Shown: positions 23,152-31,822, numbered from the stretch's first letter. The stretch: 64,000 bases of DNA from Streptomyces longisporoflavus (GCF_014649775.1 NZ_BMTR01000002.1:372001-436000); one strand, 5' to 3'. The notes: generated by a model from the letters alone, not told the origin. Program-made: numbers and translations.

Positions 23152-23715
23152 TCACGGAAGCGCGGGGGCCGACTGCCAGGGGACGCAGAGGGCCAGGCGT
23201 ATGTGCCCGTCCGGGGTGCGGTGGAGTTGCAGGCCGTCCGCCGCGTCCGGGGACGTCCGCAGGGGGTCGACGCCGGGGCAGAGTCCCGCCAGTTCGAGGG
23301 TGTCGTGGCGTGACACCGGCAGCCAGGCCGGCGGCCGCGGACTGCGCCCGTCGTAGTCGGTCACCGCCAGCGTGATCCGCGCCTCGTGCACGCTGACCAG
23401 CAGACGGATGTGCGCCGCGCTGCTGTGGCCGATCACGTAATGCGCGGCGACGCCGGCCGCGTCGCTCATCCGGTGGGCCAGCGGTCTCGACGCGCCGGAT
23501 GCCGTGAGCACCGCCAGGGCCACTTCGGCCAGGACGTCCGCGGAGGCCTCCACGCGTCCGGCTTCGAGCGCCAGGGCCGTCTTGTGCCCGTCCCGCCCGG
23601 CGGTCCCGGCGGCCCCGTCGGTCGCGGCGGCCCCGTCGGTCGCGGCGGTCGCGGCGGATGCCGGGTCCCGGGTGGCGATGCGGGGCAGCTTCGTCATCCG
23701 CACGGTCCGTCCCAT
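23152..23715 (-). CDS. ATP-binding-like (degenerate anti-sigma kinase?) protein
   Basis: A 187-residue protein. After an Ala/Thr/Gly repeat region (about residues 12-35, encoded by GTCGCGGCGGCC-type DNA repeats) comes an alpha/beta domain with the order of a histidine-kinase-like ATPase fold of the SpoIIAB/RsbW type: helix, VRLLVSVHEARITLAVTDYDGR, and a final strand pair. The classical N-box glutamate-asparagine is not evident, and the G-box is weak, so kinase activity is doubtful. GGGGAGG supports the start at 23715. It is divergent from a STAS gene, as expected for an anti-sigma/antagonist pair. Confidence 0.6.
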   Translation of the reverse strand: MGRTVRMTKLPRIATRDPASAATAATDGAAATDGAAGTAGRDGHKTALALEAGRVEASADVLAEVALAVLTASGASRPLAHRMSDAAGVAAHYVIGHSSAAHIRLLVSVHEARITLAVTDYDGRSPRPPAWLPVSRHDTLELAGLCPGVDPLRTSPDAADGLQLHRTPDGHIRLALCVPWQSAPALP

Positions 23716-24171
23716 CGACGCCTCCCCACGCCGTGGAAACAGGGGTAACACCATGCGCACCGCCGGGAGCAGGTCGTTCGCACGGGGCAGGTGCGCGTCC
23801 ACCAGAAGCGCCGAGGTCCGGGGCGTGACGTCGACGCTACGACGGCTTGTCCGCACCGTCCAGTCGGCCCAGCCAGCCCATTCGGACGCTGCCGGCCCGG
23901 CGCCAATCCCCAAGTGTCGCCAATTCCGCCGAAATAAAACCGAGTTACCTCAGAAGAGTGCCTAACGTCGCCCGATGGGTCCATTATGGAAACCCCTCGC
24001 CTGCCCGTCCGACCAGGGCACTTGAGGGATACGCGGACCGCTGCCGCGGCCGGGCACGCAACTGTGCCGCGTCCTTCGGTCCGTCGCACACGATCACCCA
24101 AGACCCCGGTGAGATCAGACCCATTCCCTCTCGGCACTTCTGAGGGCCGCGTCCACACCGAGGATGCCACC

Positions 24172-24552
24172 ATGATCGACGGCTCCCCGCCCACCACCGG
24201 GCACCTGCACACGTACCGCACTCAGGGTCACCTGATCCTTGAGTTCCACGGCGAGATCGATGTCAGCGCCGCCCTCGAGATGGCCCCGGCCCTGGACATG
24301 TACACGGCCCTACCGGCCCTCGAAGCGATCATCGACCTCAGCCATGTCGAGTTCTTCGACTGTTCGGGGCTGCGCCTGCTGTGCCGGGCCCGGCGACGCA
24401 TCCTGGACCACAGCGGGGAGTTGCAACTGGTCTGCGATCACCCGCTGACCCTGCACATCCTGCGGGTGACCGGGCTCTTCCCGGGCTTCGCCCCCGTACC
24501 GAGCCTGGCGGTCGCCCTCGACCGGTCCGACGATATCGAAGAGGCAGGCTGA
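24172..24552 (+). CDS. STAS domain anti-sigma factor antagonist
   Basis: A 126-residue single-domain STAS protein. The signature DLSHVEFFDCSGLRLLCRARRR carries the Ser in the position that is phosphorylated in SpoIIAA/RsbV proteins (Asp-Cys-Ser-Gly). It should bind an anti-sigma kinase and release a sigma factor when unphosphorylated. GAGG lies 8 nt before the ATG. About 456 bp separate it from the divergent ATP-binding-like gene; that gap has no clear ORF. It also contains GGGGTAAC-like sequence near 23742 that could belong to an alternative-sigma promoter, though I could not pair it with a -35. Confidence 0.88.
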   Translation: MIDGSPPTTGHLHTYRTQGHLILEFHGEIDVSAALEMAPALDMYTALPALEAIIDLSHVEFFDCSGLRLLCRARRRILDHSGELQLVCDHPLTLHILRVTGLFPGFAPVPSLAVALDRSDDIEEAG

Positions 24553-24573
24553 CCGGCCGTATCCTGCGTCATC

Positions 24574-25011
24574 ATGATGCGTGCTTGGATCTTGCCGATG
24601 CTGCTCGTCCTCTGCGGTGCCGTCATCGCCGCCGGGCAGTTGCTGAGGGGCAACCCCGTTGCGGCCGTGGCGCTCCTGCTGCTGTTCGCACTGCTCGCGG
24701 CCGCGACCTCGCCCCTGATCTTTCCCCGTTCGATCGGCGCGCAGGAGGCACAACGCCGCAGCGCCGACGACGGCCGGCCGATCGTGTTCTGGCGGCCGGG
24801 CTGCGTGTACTGCCTGCGCCTGCGCATCCGACTGGGCCGCCGCGCCAGGCAGTTGCACTGGGTGAACATCTGGCGCGACCCGGCGGGCGCCGCGGTGGTG
24901 AGATCGGCCAACGCCGGCAACGAAACCGTCCCCACCCTCATCGTGGCGAACACGCCACACGTCAACCCCGACCCGGCGTGGGTACGCGAACGACTCGCCT
25001 CCTCCGCGTAG
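24574..25011 (+). CDS. Membrane-anchored glutaredoxin-like protein
   Basis: A 145-residue protein with two N-terminal hydrophobic segments (about 3-20 and 28-48) and a glutaredoxin/mycoredoxin domain. The redox motif is CVYC in FWRPGCVYCLRLR and the cis-proline strand is NETVPTLIV. It should act as a mycothiol- or thioredoxin-linked disulfide reductase at the membrane. There is no Shine-Dalgarno sequence. The hexamer TATCCT (24560-24565) ends 8 nt before the ATG, which suggests a leaderless transcript. Confidence 0.87.
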   Translation: MMRAWILPMLLVLCGAVIAAGQLLRGNPVAAVALLLLFALLAAATSPLIFPRSIGAQEAQRRSADDGRPIVFWRPGCVYCLRLRIRLGRRARQLHWVNIWRDPAGAAVVRSANAGNETVPTLIVANTPHVNPDPAWVRERLASSA

Positions 25012-25115
25012 GGAGCGAGCCTGACGGTGCGGTGTGGCGGCCGGGATGCTTCGTTGCGATCGTGGACGCAGATATCAACACGCAATGACCGCGGGAACTC
25101 AGCGAGTGCGTTGCG

Positions 25116-25141
25116 CCAGATCAACGCCAGATCAACGCCAG
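25116..25141. repeat. 11-bp direct repeat CCAGATCAACG, two and a third copies
   Basis: CCAGATCAACG occurs twice back to back and then CCAG again, in the 294-bp gap between the glutaredoxin and endonuclease genes. The 11-bp period equals one helical turn, so it could bind a dimeric regulator. The surrounding gap is visibly less GC-rich than the rest of the window. Confidence 0.45.
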
Positions 25142-25291
25142 TCCGGCGGAATGTTCGCCAGCTGCGTAACCGAGCTTGAGCAATCGCGTCCACTGGCGAA
25201 CGCGACGCCCCTGCATCTGTGCGATTGTTCGATCGCCTCTATTCCTTCCTCGCGTCCTTGATGCGATCGACTTCCTGGCATCGCGGTCGTC

Positions 25292-25306
25292 TACGATCAG
25301 CCGCCA
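25292..25306 (+). promoter_or_regulatory. Candidate leaderless promoter of endonuclease gene
   Basis: TACGAT (25292-25297) ends 8 nt before the ATG, and no Shine-Dalgarno sequence is present. Initiation at or next to the A of ATG would give a leaderless mRNA. CGACTT about 18 nt upstream is a weak -35 candidate. Confidence 0.45.
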
Positions 25307-26199
25307 TGGATTGGCTGGAGCGGATCGCGAAGCTGAGGCAGTGGAGCCGGAACGGTATCCGTGCTCCGCACAAACCTCTGCTGCTCCTGTACGCCCTTGG
25401 CCGGTTCCAGGAAGATGCCGACGGCGGCCTGCTCTACAGCACGGTCGAAGAGGACCTGCAGCGCCTCCTGAACGAGTACGGCCCGCCCAACAAGACGACC
25501 CCCGCCTACCCCTTTCACCACCTGATCAGCGACGGCGTATGGGAAGTCCGCACCGATCGCGGCCCCGGCAGCCCTGGCAGCGGTATTCGGGACCTCCGTG
25601 AGAGGGGCGCCACCGGGCAGCTCGCGCCGGACTTGCGAGCGGCGCTGCGACGCGAACCGGATCTGCTCGGCAAAATAACGCGGCTGCTCCTCGACCTGCA
25701 CTTCCCGCCCTCCCTGCACGGCGAACTGCGCGAGGCCGTCGGCCTGGAACTGGAGCGGGCGGAGACCGAGCAGCTCTCGGTGGTACGCAGGCAGCGGGGC
25801 TCACGCATGCGGGAACTGGTGCTGACCGCCTACGAATACCGGTGCGCCTTCTGCGGATACGACGGCAGGATCGGCGCGGTACCGGTCGGGCTGGAAGCCG
25901 CCCACGTGCGCTGGTGGGCGTTCGGCGGACCCGACGAGGTCGACAACGGGCTGTGCCTGTGCGCGCTGCACCACAAGCTTCTCGACAAGGGCGTCCTCGG
26001 CGTGGGAGACGACCAGCGCATCCTGGTCTCACAACGCTTCGTCGGTCACAGTGCCGCTGCCCGCGAACACGTCATAGCCCTCGCGGGCCGCCCCCTCATC
26101 GGCCCCCAGCCCGGCTCGCCCCCAGTTGCCACGACGCACCGCGACTGGCATGCCCAACAGGTCTTCCACGGCGACCCGCGCCCTACCACGGCCGCCTGA
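25306..26199 (+). CDS. Phosphorothioated-DNA-type SBD-HNH endonuclease
   Basis: A 297-residue protein. The N-terminal half (about 10-125) has the sulfur-binding-domain pattern of ScoMcrA/SprMcrA: KPLLLLYALGRF and YPFHHLISDGVWEVR. The C-terminal half has an HNH nuclease: CAFC zinc knuckle, EAAHVRWWAFGG, and DNGLCLCALHHKLLDKG. Family members recognise phosphorothioate-modified DNA and cut near it, so they act as type IV restriction against Dnd-modified DNA. No dnd genes are in the window, as expected for such a host. The start at 25306 is chosen because the domain begins there and a -10 hexamer lies just upstream. Confidence 0.9.
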   Translation: MDWLERIAKLRQWSRNGIRAPHKPLLLLYALGRFQEDADGGLLYSTVEEDLQRLLNEYGPPNKTTPAYPFHHLISDGVWEVRTDRGPGSPGSGIRDLRERGATGQLAPDLRAALRREPDLLGKITRLLLDLHFPPSLHGELREAVGLELERAETEQLSVVRRQRGSRMRELVLTAYEYRCAFCGYDGRIGAVPVGLEAAHVRWWAFGGPDEVDNGLCLCALHHKLLDKGVLGVGDDQRILVSQRFVGHSAAAREHVIALAGRPLIGPQPGSPPVATTHRDWHAQQVFHGDPRPTTAA

Positions 26200-26322
26200 C
26201 ACCCCTTCACGGGGCGTGCTGATGAGGGTGCCCCGTTGCATGCGGTGACCGTAGCCACTCCTACGATGCCCGCCGACGCCTGTCTCAGCACCCGCTCCCC
26301 TCGGCCTGACAGACTGCCTCCC

Positions 26323-26949
26323 ATGCAGAAGCCGGCGCGCCCACCTCTGTCCCCACGTCCCATACCCCCGCTTCGCGGCGACGAGGCGATTGTCGGCGGC
26401 CCCGATGCAACCGTGGTCGACTTCTGGCGGTTTGCCATGCCGGATCTCCGTATGAACAACACGCGTGGTCTGTTCGCCGAGTTTTTGGTGCACCGAGCGC
26501 TCAACTCCCGTCGGACCCGCGTGGAATGGGCGAGCCACGACGTCGAGACGGATGACGGGCTCCGTGTCGAGGTCAAGGCCGCCGCCTATTTGCAGGCCTG
26601 GGAGCAGCGAACGCCCTCCCAAATCCGGTTCGGCGGGCTCCGCGCTCGTACCTGGTCGCCCGATCGCGGTTACGCGGAGGCGAAGACGTACAACGCCGAC
26701 GTCTATGTCTTCGCCGTTCAGGCAGCCCGTGAACACGATGCCTATGACCCGCTCGACATCTCCCAGTGGGAGTTCTACGCGTTGCCCCGGCCTGCGATCG
26801 CGGCCCTGGGTACGGACAGCGTCAGCCTGGTCACGGTTCGAGCAGCAGCAGGCGCAGCAAGTGCAGCAAGTGGATTTCGTGGCCTTGGTGAGCGGATTCG
26901 AGCGGTTGATCCGCGAATCAGCGCGCCGGACGAGGACGGATACCAGTGA
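26323..26949 (+). CDS. PD-(D/E)XK nuclease-like protein
   Basis: A 208-residue protein with a Pro/Arg-rich N terminus, then a helix with an acidic residue (NTRGLFAEFLVHRAL) and a strand pair ending in DDGLRVEVKAAAYLQ. That is the D-x(n)-E-x-K signature of the restriction-endonuclease fold, followed by a Tyr/Val-rich strand (NADVYVFAVQ). The function is not established: it may be a nuclease of a defence or toxin system. There is no Shine-Dalgarno sequence; CAGACT (26310-26315) ends 7 nt before the ATG. The stop overlaps the next start (GTGA). Confidence 0.65.
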   Translation: MQKPARPPLSPRPIPPLRGDEAIVGGPDATVVDFWRFAMPDLRMNNTRGLFAEFLVHRALNSRRTRVEWASHDVETDDGLRVEVKAAAYLQAWEQRTPSQIRFGGLRARTWSPDRGYAEAKTYNADVYVFAVQAAREHDAYDPLDISQWEFYALPRPAIAALGTDSVSLVTVRAAAGAASAASGFRGLGERIRAVDPRISAPDEDGYQ

Positions 26950-27245
26950 GGCCCACGTATTTCCGTGCCGAGAGCGAGAACGGGAGTCGTATCGACAATC
27001 CCTCCGAGGACTCGCTGTTCATGCTCGTCGAGGACCTCGACGACGCGGACAACACCTTCCTCGTCATTCAGCCCGACATGGACGATCCGCCCTGGTTCGC
27101 CACTGTGGGAGTGCTTGACGAAGGCGGGTACGAGATCGTTCTGCGGGATGCCTCTCGCCGGGAGCATTCCGTGTATACGGAGACCAGCGTCGACCGGATC
27201 GCCAACGCTCTCGTCACCTGGCCGGCTAGTCGCGGCGGTACCTAG
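26946..27245 (+). CDS. Small Imm1-like acidic protein
   Basis: A 99-residue acidic protein starting at GTG inside the upstream stop (26946-26949). The order of strands (NTFLVIQPD, WFATVGVLDEGGYEIVLRD), the EHSVYTE segment and a C-terminal helix ending with ALVTWP resemble Imm1-type immunity proteins. Coupling to a nuclease-like gene and its acidity would fit an inhibitor that masks the nuclease. The assignment rests on pattern only and is tentative. Confidence 0.55.
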   Translation: MRPTYFRAESENGSRIDNPSEDSLFMLVEDLDDADNTFLVIQPDMDDPPWFATVGVLDEGGYEIVLRDASRREHSVYTETSVDRIANALVTWPASRGGT

Positions 27246-27258
27246 GGCGCGCCCTAGG
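27241..27258. terminator. Perfect 18-bp palindrome holding both convergent stop codons
   Basis: CCTAGGGCGCGCCCTAGG contains the TAG stop of the Imm1-like gene (27243-27245) and, on the other strand, the TAG stop of the dipeptidase gene (27254-27256). It can form a short GC stem on either RNA and may end both transcripts. Confidence 0.5.
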
Positions 27259-27910
27259 CCTCGAACGTCATCGGCCCGTACCGCGCCTCCGCAACCCCCG
27301 TCGCCAGCGCCCAGTAACGGTCGCCGAACGACCAGTGCCACCACTCCGTGGGGTAGTTGACCAGGCCGGCTGTGGCGAGGGCCGCGGTGAGGGTGCGGCG
27401 GTTGCGGCGGGCCGGTGGGGGGATCAGCGGGCTGTCCGTGTAACAGGCGCCCTCGCTCTCCTCCGGGCTCGCGTTCACCGGGGTGCCCAGGTCGAGTTCC
27501 GTGCCGGATGTGGTGCACAGGGTCAAGTCGACGGCCGCGCCCGCCACATGAGGGCCCACCTCGGGCGGAGAGAGGGAGCGGCTCGTCTGTTGGTGGAGGT
27601 ACTCCTGCGACCAGCCGGGGTTCGCCTTGCGCAGTTCGGCCGCGTACTCCTCGAAGTAGGAGATCTGCAGCGGCAGGGGGCGGTAGCCCTCCGTGACCAG
27701 GAGGCGCAGGCCCTCGGGGAGGAGGCGGGCCGCCCTGGCCAGGCGCCAGGCGACGCCCTCCCGTAGTTGGGCGTAGGCACCGGCGGAGTCGGCGAGGCGG
27801 TCGTCGACGTCCACGAAAGGCAGTTGGCGCAGGTCCACGAGGGGTTCGCCGCATTCGTGGACCGGTATGCCGACGACTCTGGGATCGTTCATGAGGATGA
27901 TCGACGACAT
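27254..27910 (-). CDS. VanX-like D-alanyl-D-alanine dipeptidase (M15D)
   Basis: A 218-residue zinc peptidase. The active-site motifs are visible: EGYRPLPLQ (Arg), PHVAGAAVDLT (the HxxGxAxD zinc motif) and EWWHWSFGD (catalytic Glu and third His ligand). VanX/DdpX enzymes hydrolyse D-Ala-D-Ala, for cell-wall recycling or in glycopeptide resistance; no vanHA genes are next to it, so recycling is more likely. There is no signal peptide. AGGGG 6 nt before the ATG at 27910 supports this start over a longer form. Confidence 0.9.
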   Translation of the reverse strand: MSSIILMNDPRVVGIPVHECGEPLVDLRQLPFVDVDDRLADSAGAYAQLREGVAWRLARAARLLPEGLRLLVTEGYRPLPLQISYFEEYAAELRKANPGWSQEYLHQQTSRSLSPPEVGPHVAGAAVDLTLCTTSGTELDLGTPVNASPEESEGACYTDSPLIPPPARRNRRTLTAALATAGLVNYPTEWWHWSFGDRYWALATGVAEARYGPMTFEA

Positions 27911-28241
27911 GCTTGCCCCTTCATGGCGACGGTGGCGGGCACAGCTCCGGGGACGGGCAGCCGCCCGCCCCCGGAGTCCCCTCCGCCCTGGCGCCGGCTG
28001 GGGCGCTACGCGACGAGCGGCCCACACGGCCGACGGTGCCGGCTGTGTGGGCCGTACGAGGCATCAGTGGCCTTCCCCCCGTGCTTCCCCCGTTGAATTC
28101 CGCTGAGTCCCCCGTTGTTTCCTGCGATCCCCCGTGCCGTCGGCGTGTTCACCCGCCGACAAATCGAGCATGACGTACTCCGCTGCAAGTTCTCTGCAAG
28201 TCCGCGCCAAGCGGATTGCAGGGTCCTCTCCAGCGGGGACG
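27911..28241. other. 331-bp gap, no gene or clear element
   Basis: The gap lies between the dipeptidase start and the stop of the SARP-like gene, both on the minus strand. Short ORFs here are not supported. The AT-richer part near 28090-28200 (around GTTGAATTCCGC and CTGCAAGTTCTCTGCAAG) probably holds the dipeptidase promoter; the repeat CTGCAAGT-TCT-CTGCAAGT is at 28182-28200. Confidence 0.4.
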
Positions 28242-31200
28242 TCAGAGGCCGGGCTCGTGCCGTTCGCGTGCCTCGTACGCAGTGAAGATGTCCCGCGCCT
28301 CGGCGCGCAGCGCCCCCGCCCCCGCCGGATCCCCCGCGGCCTCCCGCGCCGCCGCGAGATCGCGCAGGGTGCGGGCGCGGGGCAGGGGGAGCTCCAGCTC
28401 GTTCCAGAGCTCGGCGGCCGTGGTCAGATGCCGCTCGGCCGCGTCGAGGCGGCCCGCGGCGAGCTCGCACTCGCCGAGCGTACGCAGCCCGAGCGCCTCG
28501 CCGAAACGGTCGTGGTGGCCCCGGCAGACATCGAGGACACCGCGTATCTCCACCGCCGCCTCGGCGCAACGACCCAGCCGGATACGGGATTTGGCCCTTG
28601 CCTGCATCGCGTACGCCAGCATGAGCGGGTCGCCAAGGGTGCTCAGGAGGTCCACCGCGCGGCTGGAGAGTTCCTCCGCCTGTGCGTACTCGCCCAGTGC
28701 GCGGTGCACCAGGCCGATGGAGCGCAGGGTGAGGGATTCGCCGCGGCGGCTGCCGAGCCTGCGGTAGGCCCGGAGCGACTCGTCGAGGAAGGAGCGTGCG
28801 GCGTCGAAGTCGCCGAGCTCCAGCTGGACGGATCCGGCGTACCGGCAGGAGAGGCCGATGCCGGGGTCGTCCTTGAGCTGCCGGAAGCCCTCGACGGCGC
28901 GGACGAGCGTCTCTTGCGCGTCACGCAGCCGTCCCGCTTCCCGCCGGGCGCTGCCGAGCCCGGCGAAGGCGGCGGCCCTGCCGCGTACGTCGCCGAGTTC
29001 GGCGCAGAGTTCGGCCGCCTGGTTGAAGTAGCGCTGCGAGTCGGTGAACCGGTCCTGTTCGTAGCGGAGTTGGCCGAGTCCGATGAGGAGCAGGGCCTCG
29101 CCCGCCCTGTCCTCCGCGCGGCGGGCCGCGGCCAGCGCCGCGTCATGGGTGCGCCACCAGGCTTCGAAGCGGTTGCCGACGGTGTAGGCGGAGGAGCACA
29201 GTGCGGCCGCCGCTTCGCAGGAGAGGGTGTGCAGGTCGAGGGAGGCCGCGCGCTCGACGGCCGCGGCTATGGCGTCGGCCTCGGCCTCGAACCAGGCGGC
29301 CGGGTCGGCCAGGGCCCGCTGGGTGGCCTCGGGCCCGACGGGCCTGACGAGGCGGCGCAGGGCGACCGCGGCGGCGCCGTCCGAGCCGTTGGAGTACAGG
29401 AGCCCGCGGTGCAGTTCGACGGCGCCGGACGGCGTCGCGGAGGCGGCACGGCCGGTCAGCCAGAGCCAGGCGCCCAGGGCGCGGCCGACGGCGGCGGCCC
29501 GTTCGGCGGGCGGGTCCTCGGCGTCTGCTCGTTCGGCGGCGTACACGCGGACCAGGTCGTGGGGGCGGTAGCGGGGCTGGCCGGCCCGGTCGACGCCGGT
29601 GCAGTGCAGGAGCTGGGCGTCGATGAGCTGTTCCACGACGCGGTCCGCCTCCGCCTCGGGCACGTCGAGCAGCGCGGTCACCACCCATGCGGCCACATCG
29701 GGCGCGGCGAGCAGGCCGAGGCGCCGCAGTGCGGTGCGGGCGGGGGCGTCCAGGGCGCGGTAGCTCATGCCGAGGCCGGCCCGGACCTCCAGGTCGCCGA
29801 CGGCGAGTTCGTCCAGGCGGTGGTGTTCGTCGGCGAGCCGGTCGGCGAGCATGCGCGCGGTCCAGTGCCGGCGCGTCGCGAGGCGGGCGCCGGCGATGCG
29901 GATGGCGAGCGGGAGCCCGCCGCACAGCTCGACGATGCGCCGGGCGGCGTCCGGCTCCTCCCTGACGCGCCGCTCCCCCGCGACGCGCCCGAGAAGCTCG
30001 GTGCCCGGCTCGGTGTCGAGGACGTCCAGGTCGGCGCGGTGGGTGCAGGGCAGGGCGCCGAGGCGGGCCCGCGCGGTGATCAGGACCCCGCAGCTGGCGC
30101 TGCCCGGAAGCAGCGGGCGCACCTGGGACTCGCTGCCCGCGTCGTCGAGTACGAGCAGGACGCGGCGGCCGGCGACCAGGCTGCGGAAGAGATCGCGCCG
30201 CTCGGCGTCCCCGTCGGGCGGGTCGGCTCCCAGGGCGTAGAGGAGCCGTCCGAGCACTTCGCCGGGTGCCACGGGGTCGGTGGCGCCCCGCAGCTCGGCG
30301 TACAGCTGCCCGTCCGGGTAGGCGTCGGCGACCTGGTGTGCCGCGCGGACTCCCAGGGTGGACTTGCCGACGCCGCCGGGCCCGGAGAGGACGACGACCG
30401 GCATGGCCTCGCGGGGCTCGGACAGCGCGGCGCGCACGTCGGCGAGTTGCGTGTCACGGCCGGTGAAGTCGCCGATGGCGGGCGGCAGGAGGGCGGCGAC
30501 CGGGGCGGCGGCGGTGTTACCGGGTGCGGGGCCGGGGGTGTCCGCCGCGGCGGGCAGCAGCTCGTCGTCCGCCCGCAGGATCGCCTCGTACATCCGCCTG
30601 AGGTCGGGGCCGGGGTCGATCCCGAGCTCCTCGGCCAGTACGTCACGTCCCTGCGCGTACACCGCGAGGGCATCGGCCTGGCGCCCCAATCGGTAGAGGA
30701 CGAGCATCAGTTGGCCGCGGAGCCGCTCCCGGCCGGGATGCGTGGCGACCAGCGCGGTGAGCTCACCGATCAATTCCCTCTCGCGGCCCGTCTGCGCCAG
30801 CTCCGCGGCGATCCGCTCCTCCAGGGCGGCTTGCCGCGCCTCGTCCAGCTGGTCGGCGACGGCCCGCAGGCTTTCACCGATCCCGCCCAGTGCGGGGCCG
30901 CGCCACAGGGCCAGGGCGTCTCCCAACAGCCGTGCGGCCGCCGCGTGATCGCCGTCGGCCGCGGCCTGTCTGCCCCGGGCGCACAGGCGCTCGAACTCGT
31001 TGCGGTCGACGCGGGCGGCGTCCGCGTGGACCAGATAGCCCGGCGGCCGTGTCTCGATGGCGTCGGCGGACAGCGCGCGGCGCAGCGCGGAGACGTACGA
31101 CTGGATCAGGGAGCGTGCCGTGTCCGGCGGCCGCTCGCCCCAGATGGCGTCGATCAGCGCGTCGACGGACACCACGCGTCCTGGTTCCAGGAGCAGCGCG

Positions 31201-31301
31201 GCGAGCAGGGCCCGGGGTTTGGGTCCGCCCAGGGAGAGTCGGCGGCCCTCTCGCCCTGCTTCGACGGGACCCAGTAAGCGGTAGTCGGTGTCCGTGTTCA
31301 C
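28242..31301 (-). CDS. AfsR/SARP family regulator (BTAD, NB-ARC, TPR)
   Basis: A 1019-residue regulator in the order: winged-helix DNA-binding domain (about 5-95, with GGPKPRALLAALLLEPGRVV), bacterial transcriptional activation domain (95-245), NB-ARC ATPase (about 270-560; Walker A SGPGGVGKSTLG, Walker B VLLVLDDAGS) and TPR repeats from about 700. Proteins of this layout activate secondary-metabolite or differentiation genes. The start is a GTG at 31301 with GGAGA upstream. There are no biosynthetic genes directly beside it, so it may have a pleiotropic role like AfsR. Confidence 0.9.
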   Translation of the reverse strand: MNTDTDYRLLGPVEAGREGRRLSLGGPKPRALLAALLLEPGRVVSVDALIDAIWGERPPDTARSLIQSYVSALRRALSADAIETRPPGYLVHADAARVDRNEFERLCARGRQAAADGDHAAAARLLGDALALWRGPALGGIGESLRAVADQLDEARQAALEERIAAELAQTGRERELIGELTALVATHPGRERLRGQLMLVLYRLGRQADALAVYAQGRDVLAEELGIDPGPDLRRMYEAILRADDELLPAAADTPGPAPGNTAAAPVAALLPPAIGDFTGRDTQLADVRAALSEPREAMPVVVLSGPGGVGKSTLGVRAAHQVADAYPDGQLYAELRGATDPVAPGEVLGRLLYALGADPPDGDAERRDLFRSLVAGRRVLLVLDDAGSESQVRPLLPGSASCGVLITARARLGALPCTHRADLDVLDTEPGTELLGRVAGERRVREEPDAARRIVELCGGLPLAIRIAGARLATRRHWTARMLADRLADEHHRLDELAVGDLEVRAGLGMSYRALDAPARTALRRLGLLAAPDVAAWVVTALLDVPEAEADRVVEQLIDAQLLHCTGVDRAGQPRYRPHDLVRVYAAERADAEDPPAERAAAVGRALGAWLWLTGRAASATPSGAVELHRGLLYSNGSDGAAAVALRRLVRPVGPEATQRALADPAAWFEAEADAIAAAVERAASLDLHTLSCEAAAALCSSAYTVGNRFEAWWRTHDAALAAARRAEDRAGEALLLIGLGQLRYEQDRFTDSQRYFNQAAELCAELGDVRGRAAAFAGLGSARREAGRLRDAQETLVRAVEGFRQLKDDPGIGLSCRYAGSVQLELGDFDAARSFLDESLRAYRRLGSRRGESLTLRSIGLVHRALGEYAQAEELSSRAVDLLSTLGDPLMLAYAMQARAKSRIRLGRCAEAAVEIRGVLDVCRGHHDRFGEALGLRTLGECELAAGRLDAAERHLTTAAELWNELELPLPRARTLRDLAAAREAAGDPAGAGALRAEARDIFTAYEARERHEPGL

Positions 31302-31579
31302 GCCGTCTCCATGGGTCCTTGCCCTGCGCAGTCCCGCCGCCGTCGCCCCCCGACCGGCTGGTCATACTACGTCTGCCCATGCTCGACTCACGCGTACACC
31401 AGGGGAATCAGGCCACGCGCCACCCGCACACGAACGGATGCGGCTGCGCCTGGTTCACGTGAAGGAAGGGGAGAGGGAATGTGACGCGGGTCACCACACA
31501 CGGCCGATGACTTGATCGGGACCCACCCGTCTTATTGACGACTTCACGACAACATCGCGAGAGACGGGACTGCCTCACC

Positions 31580-31792
31580 ATGACCGAAACCACCAAAGGC
31601 CCTGCCAGCTACTTCCCCTCGATCGAGAAGAAGTACGGGCGCCCGGTCGCGGAGTGGAAGGAACTGATCCGGTCCTCCCCGCTGACCAAGCACATGGAAC
31701 TCGTCGGCTGGCTCAAGACCGAGCACGGCCTGGGGCACGGCCACGCCAACGCACTGGTCGCGCACACCCTGGCCGAGTCCCGCCCCGCGTGA
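31580..31792 (+). CDS. DUF4287 domain-containing protein
   Basis: A 70-residue protein with the DUF4287 pattern: YFPSIEKKYGRPVAEWKELI, then MELVGWLKTEHGLGHGHANALVAH. It appears to be a short helical domain of unknown function that may bind nucleic acid or act as an antitoxin-like module. No strong ribosome-binding site precedes the ATG. The 278 bp upstream, toward the SARP gene, contain a possible -35 TTGATC with TATTGA (31525 area), which is weak evidence. Confidence 0.8.
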   Translation: MTETTKGPASYFPSIEKKYGRPVAEWKELIRSSPLTKHMELVGWLKTEHGLGHGHANALVAHTLAESRPA

Positions 31793-31810
31793 CCCGCGCC
31801 CCCGCAGACC

Positions 31811-31822
31811 GCCGCTAGCGGC
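31811..31822. terminator. Palindrome at convergent stops
   Basis: GCCGCTAGCGGC holds the TAG stop of the minus-strand reductase gene (31815-31817) and lies 19 nt after the DUF4287 stop. It can act as a short hairpin, but the stem is only 6 bp. Confidence 0.25.

Noticed and set aside
27254..27910. Vancomycin-resistance locus
   Set aside because: Only a VanX-like gene is present, without vanH, vanA or vanRS; a recycling dipeptidase is more likely.
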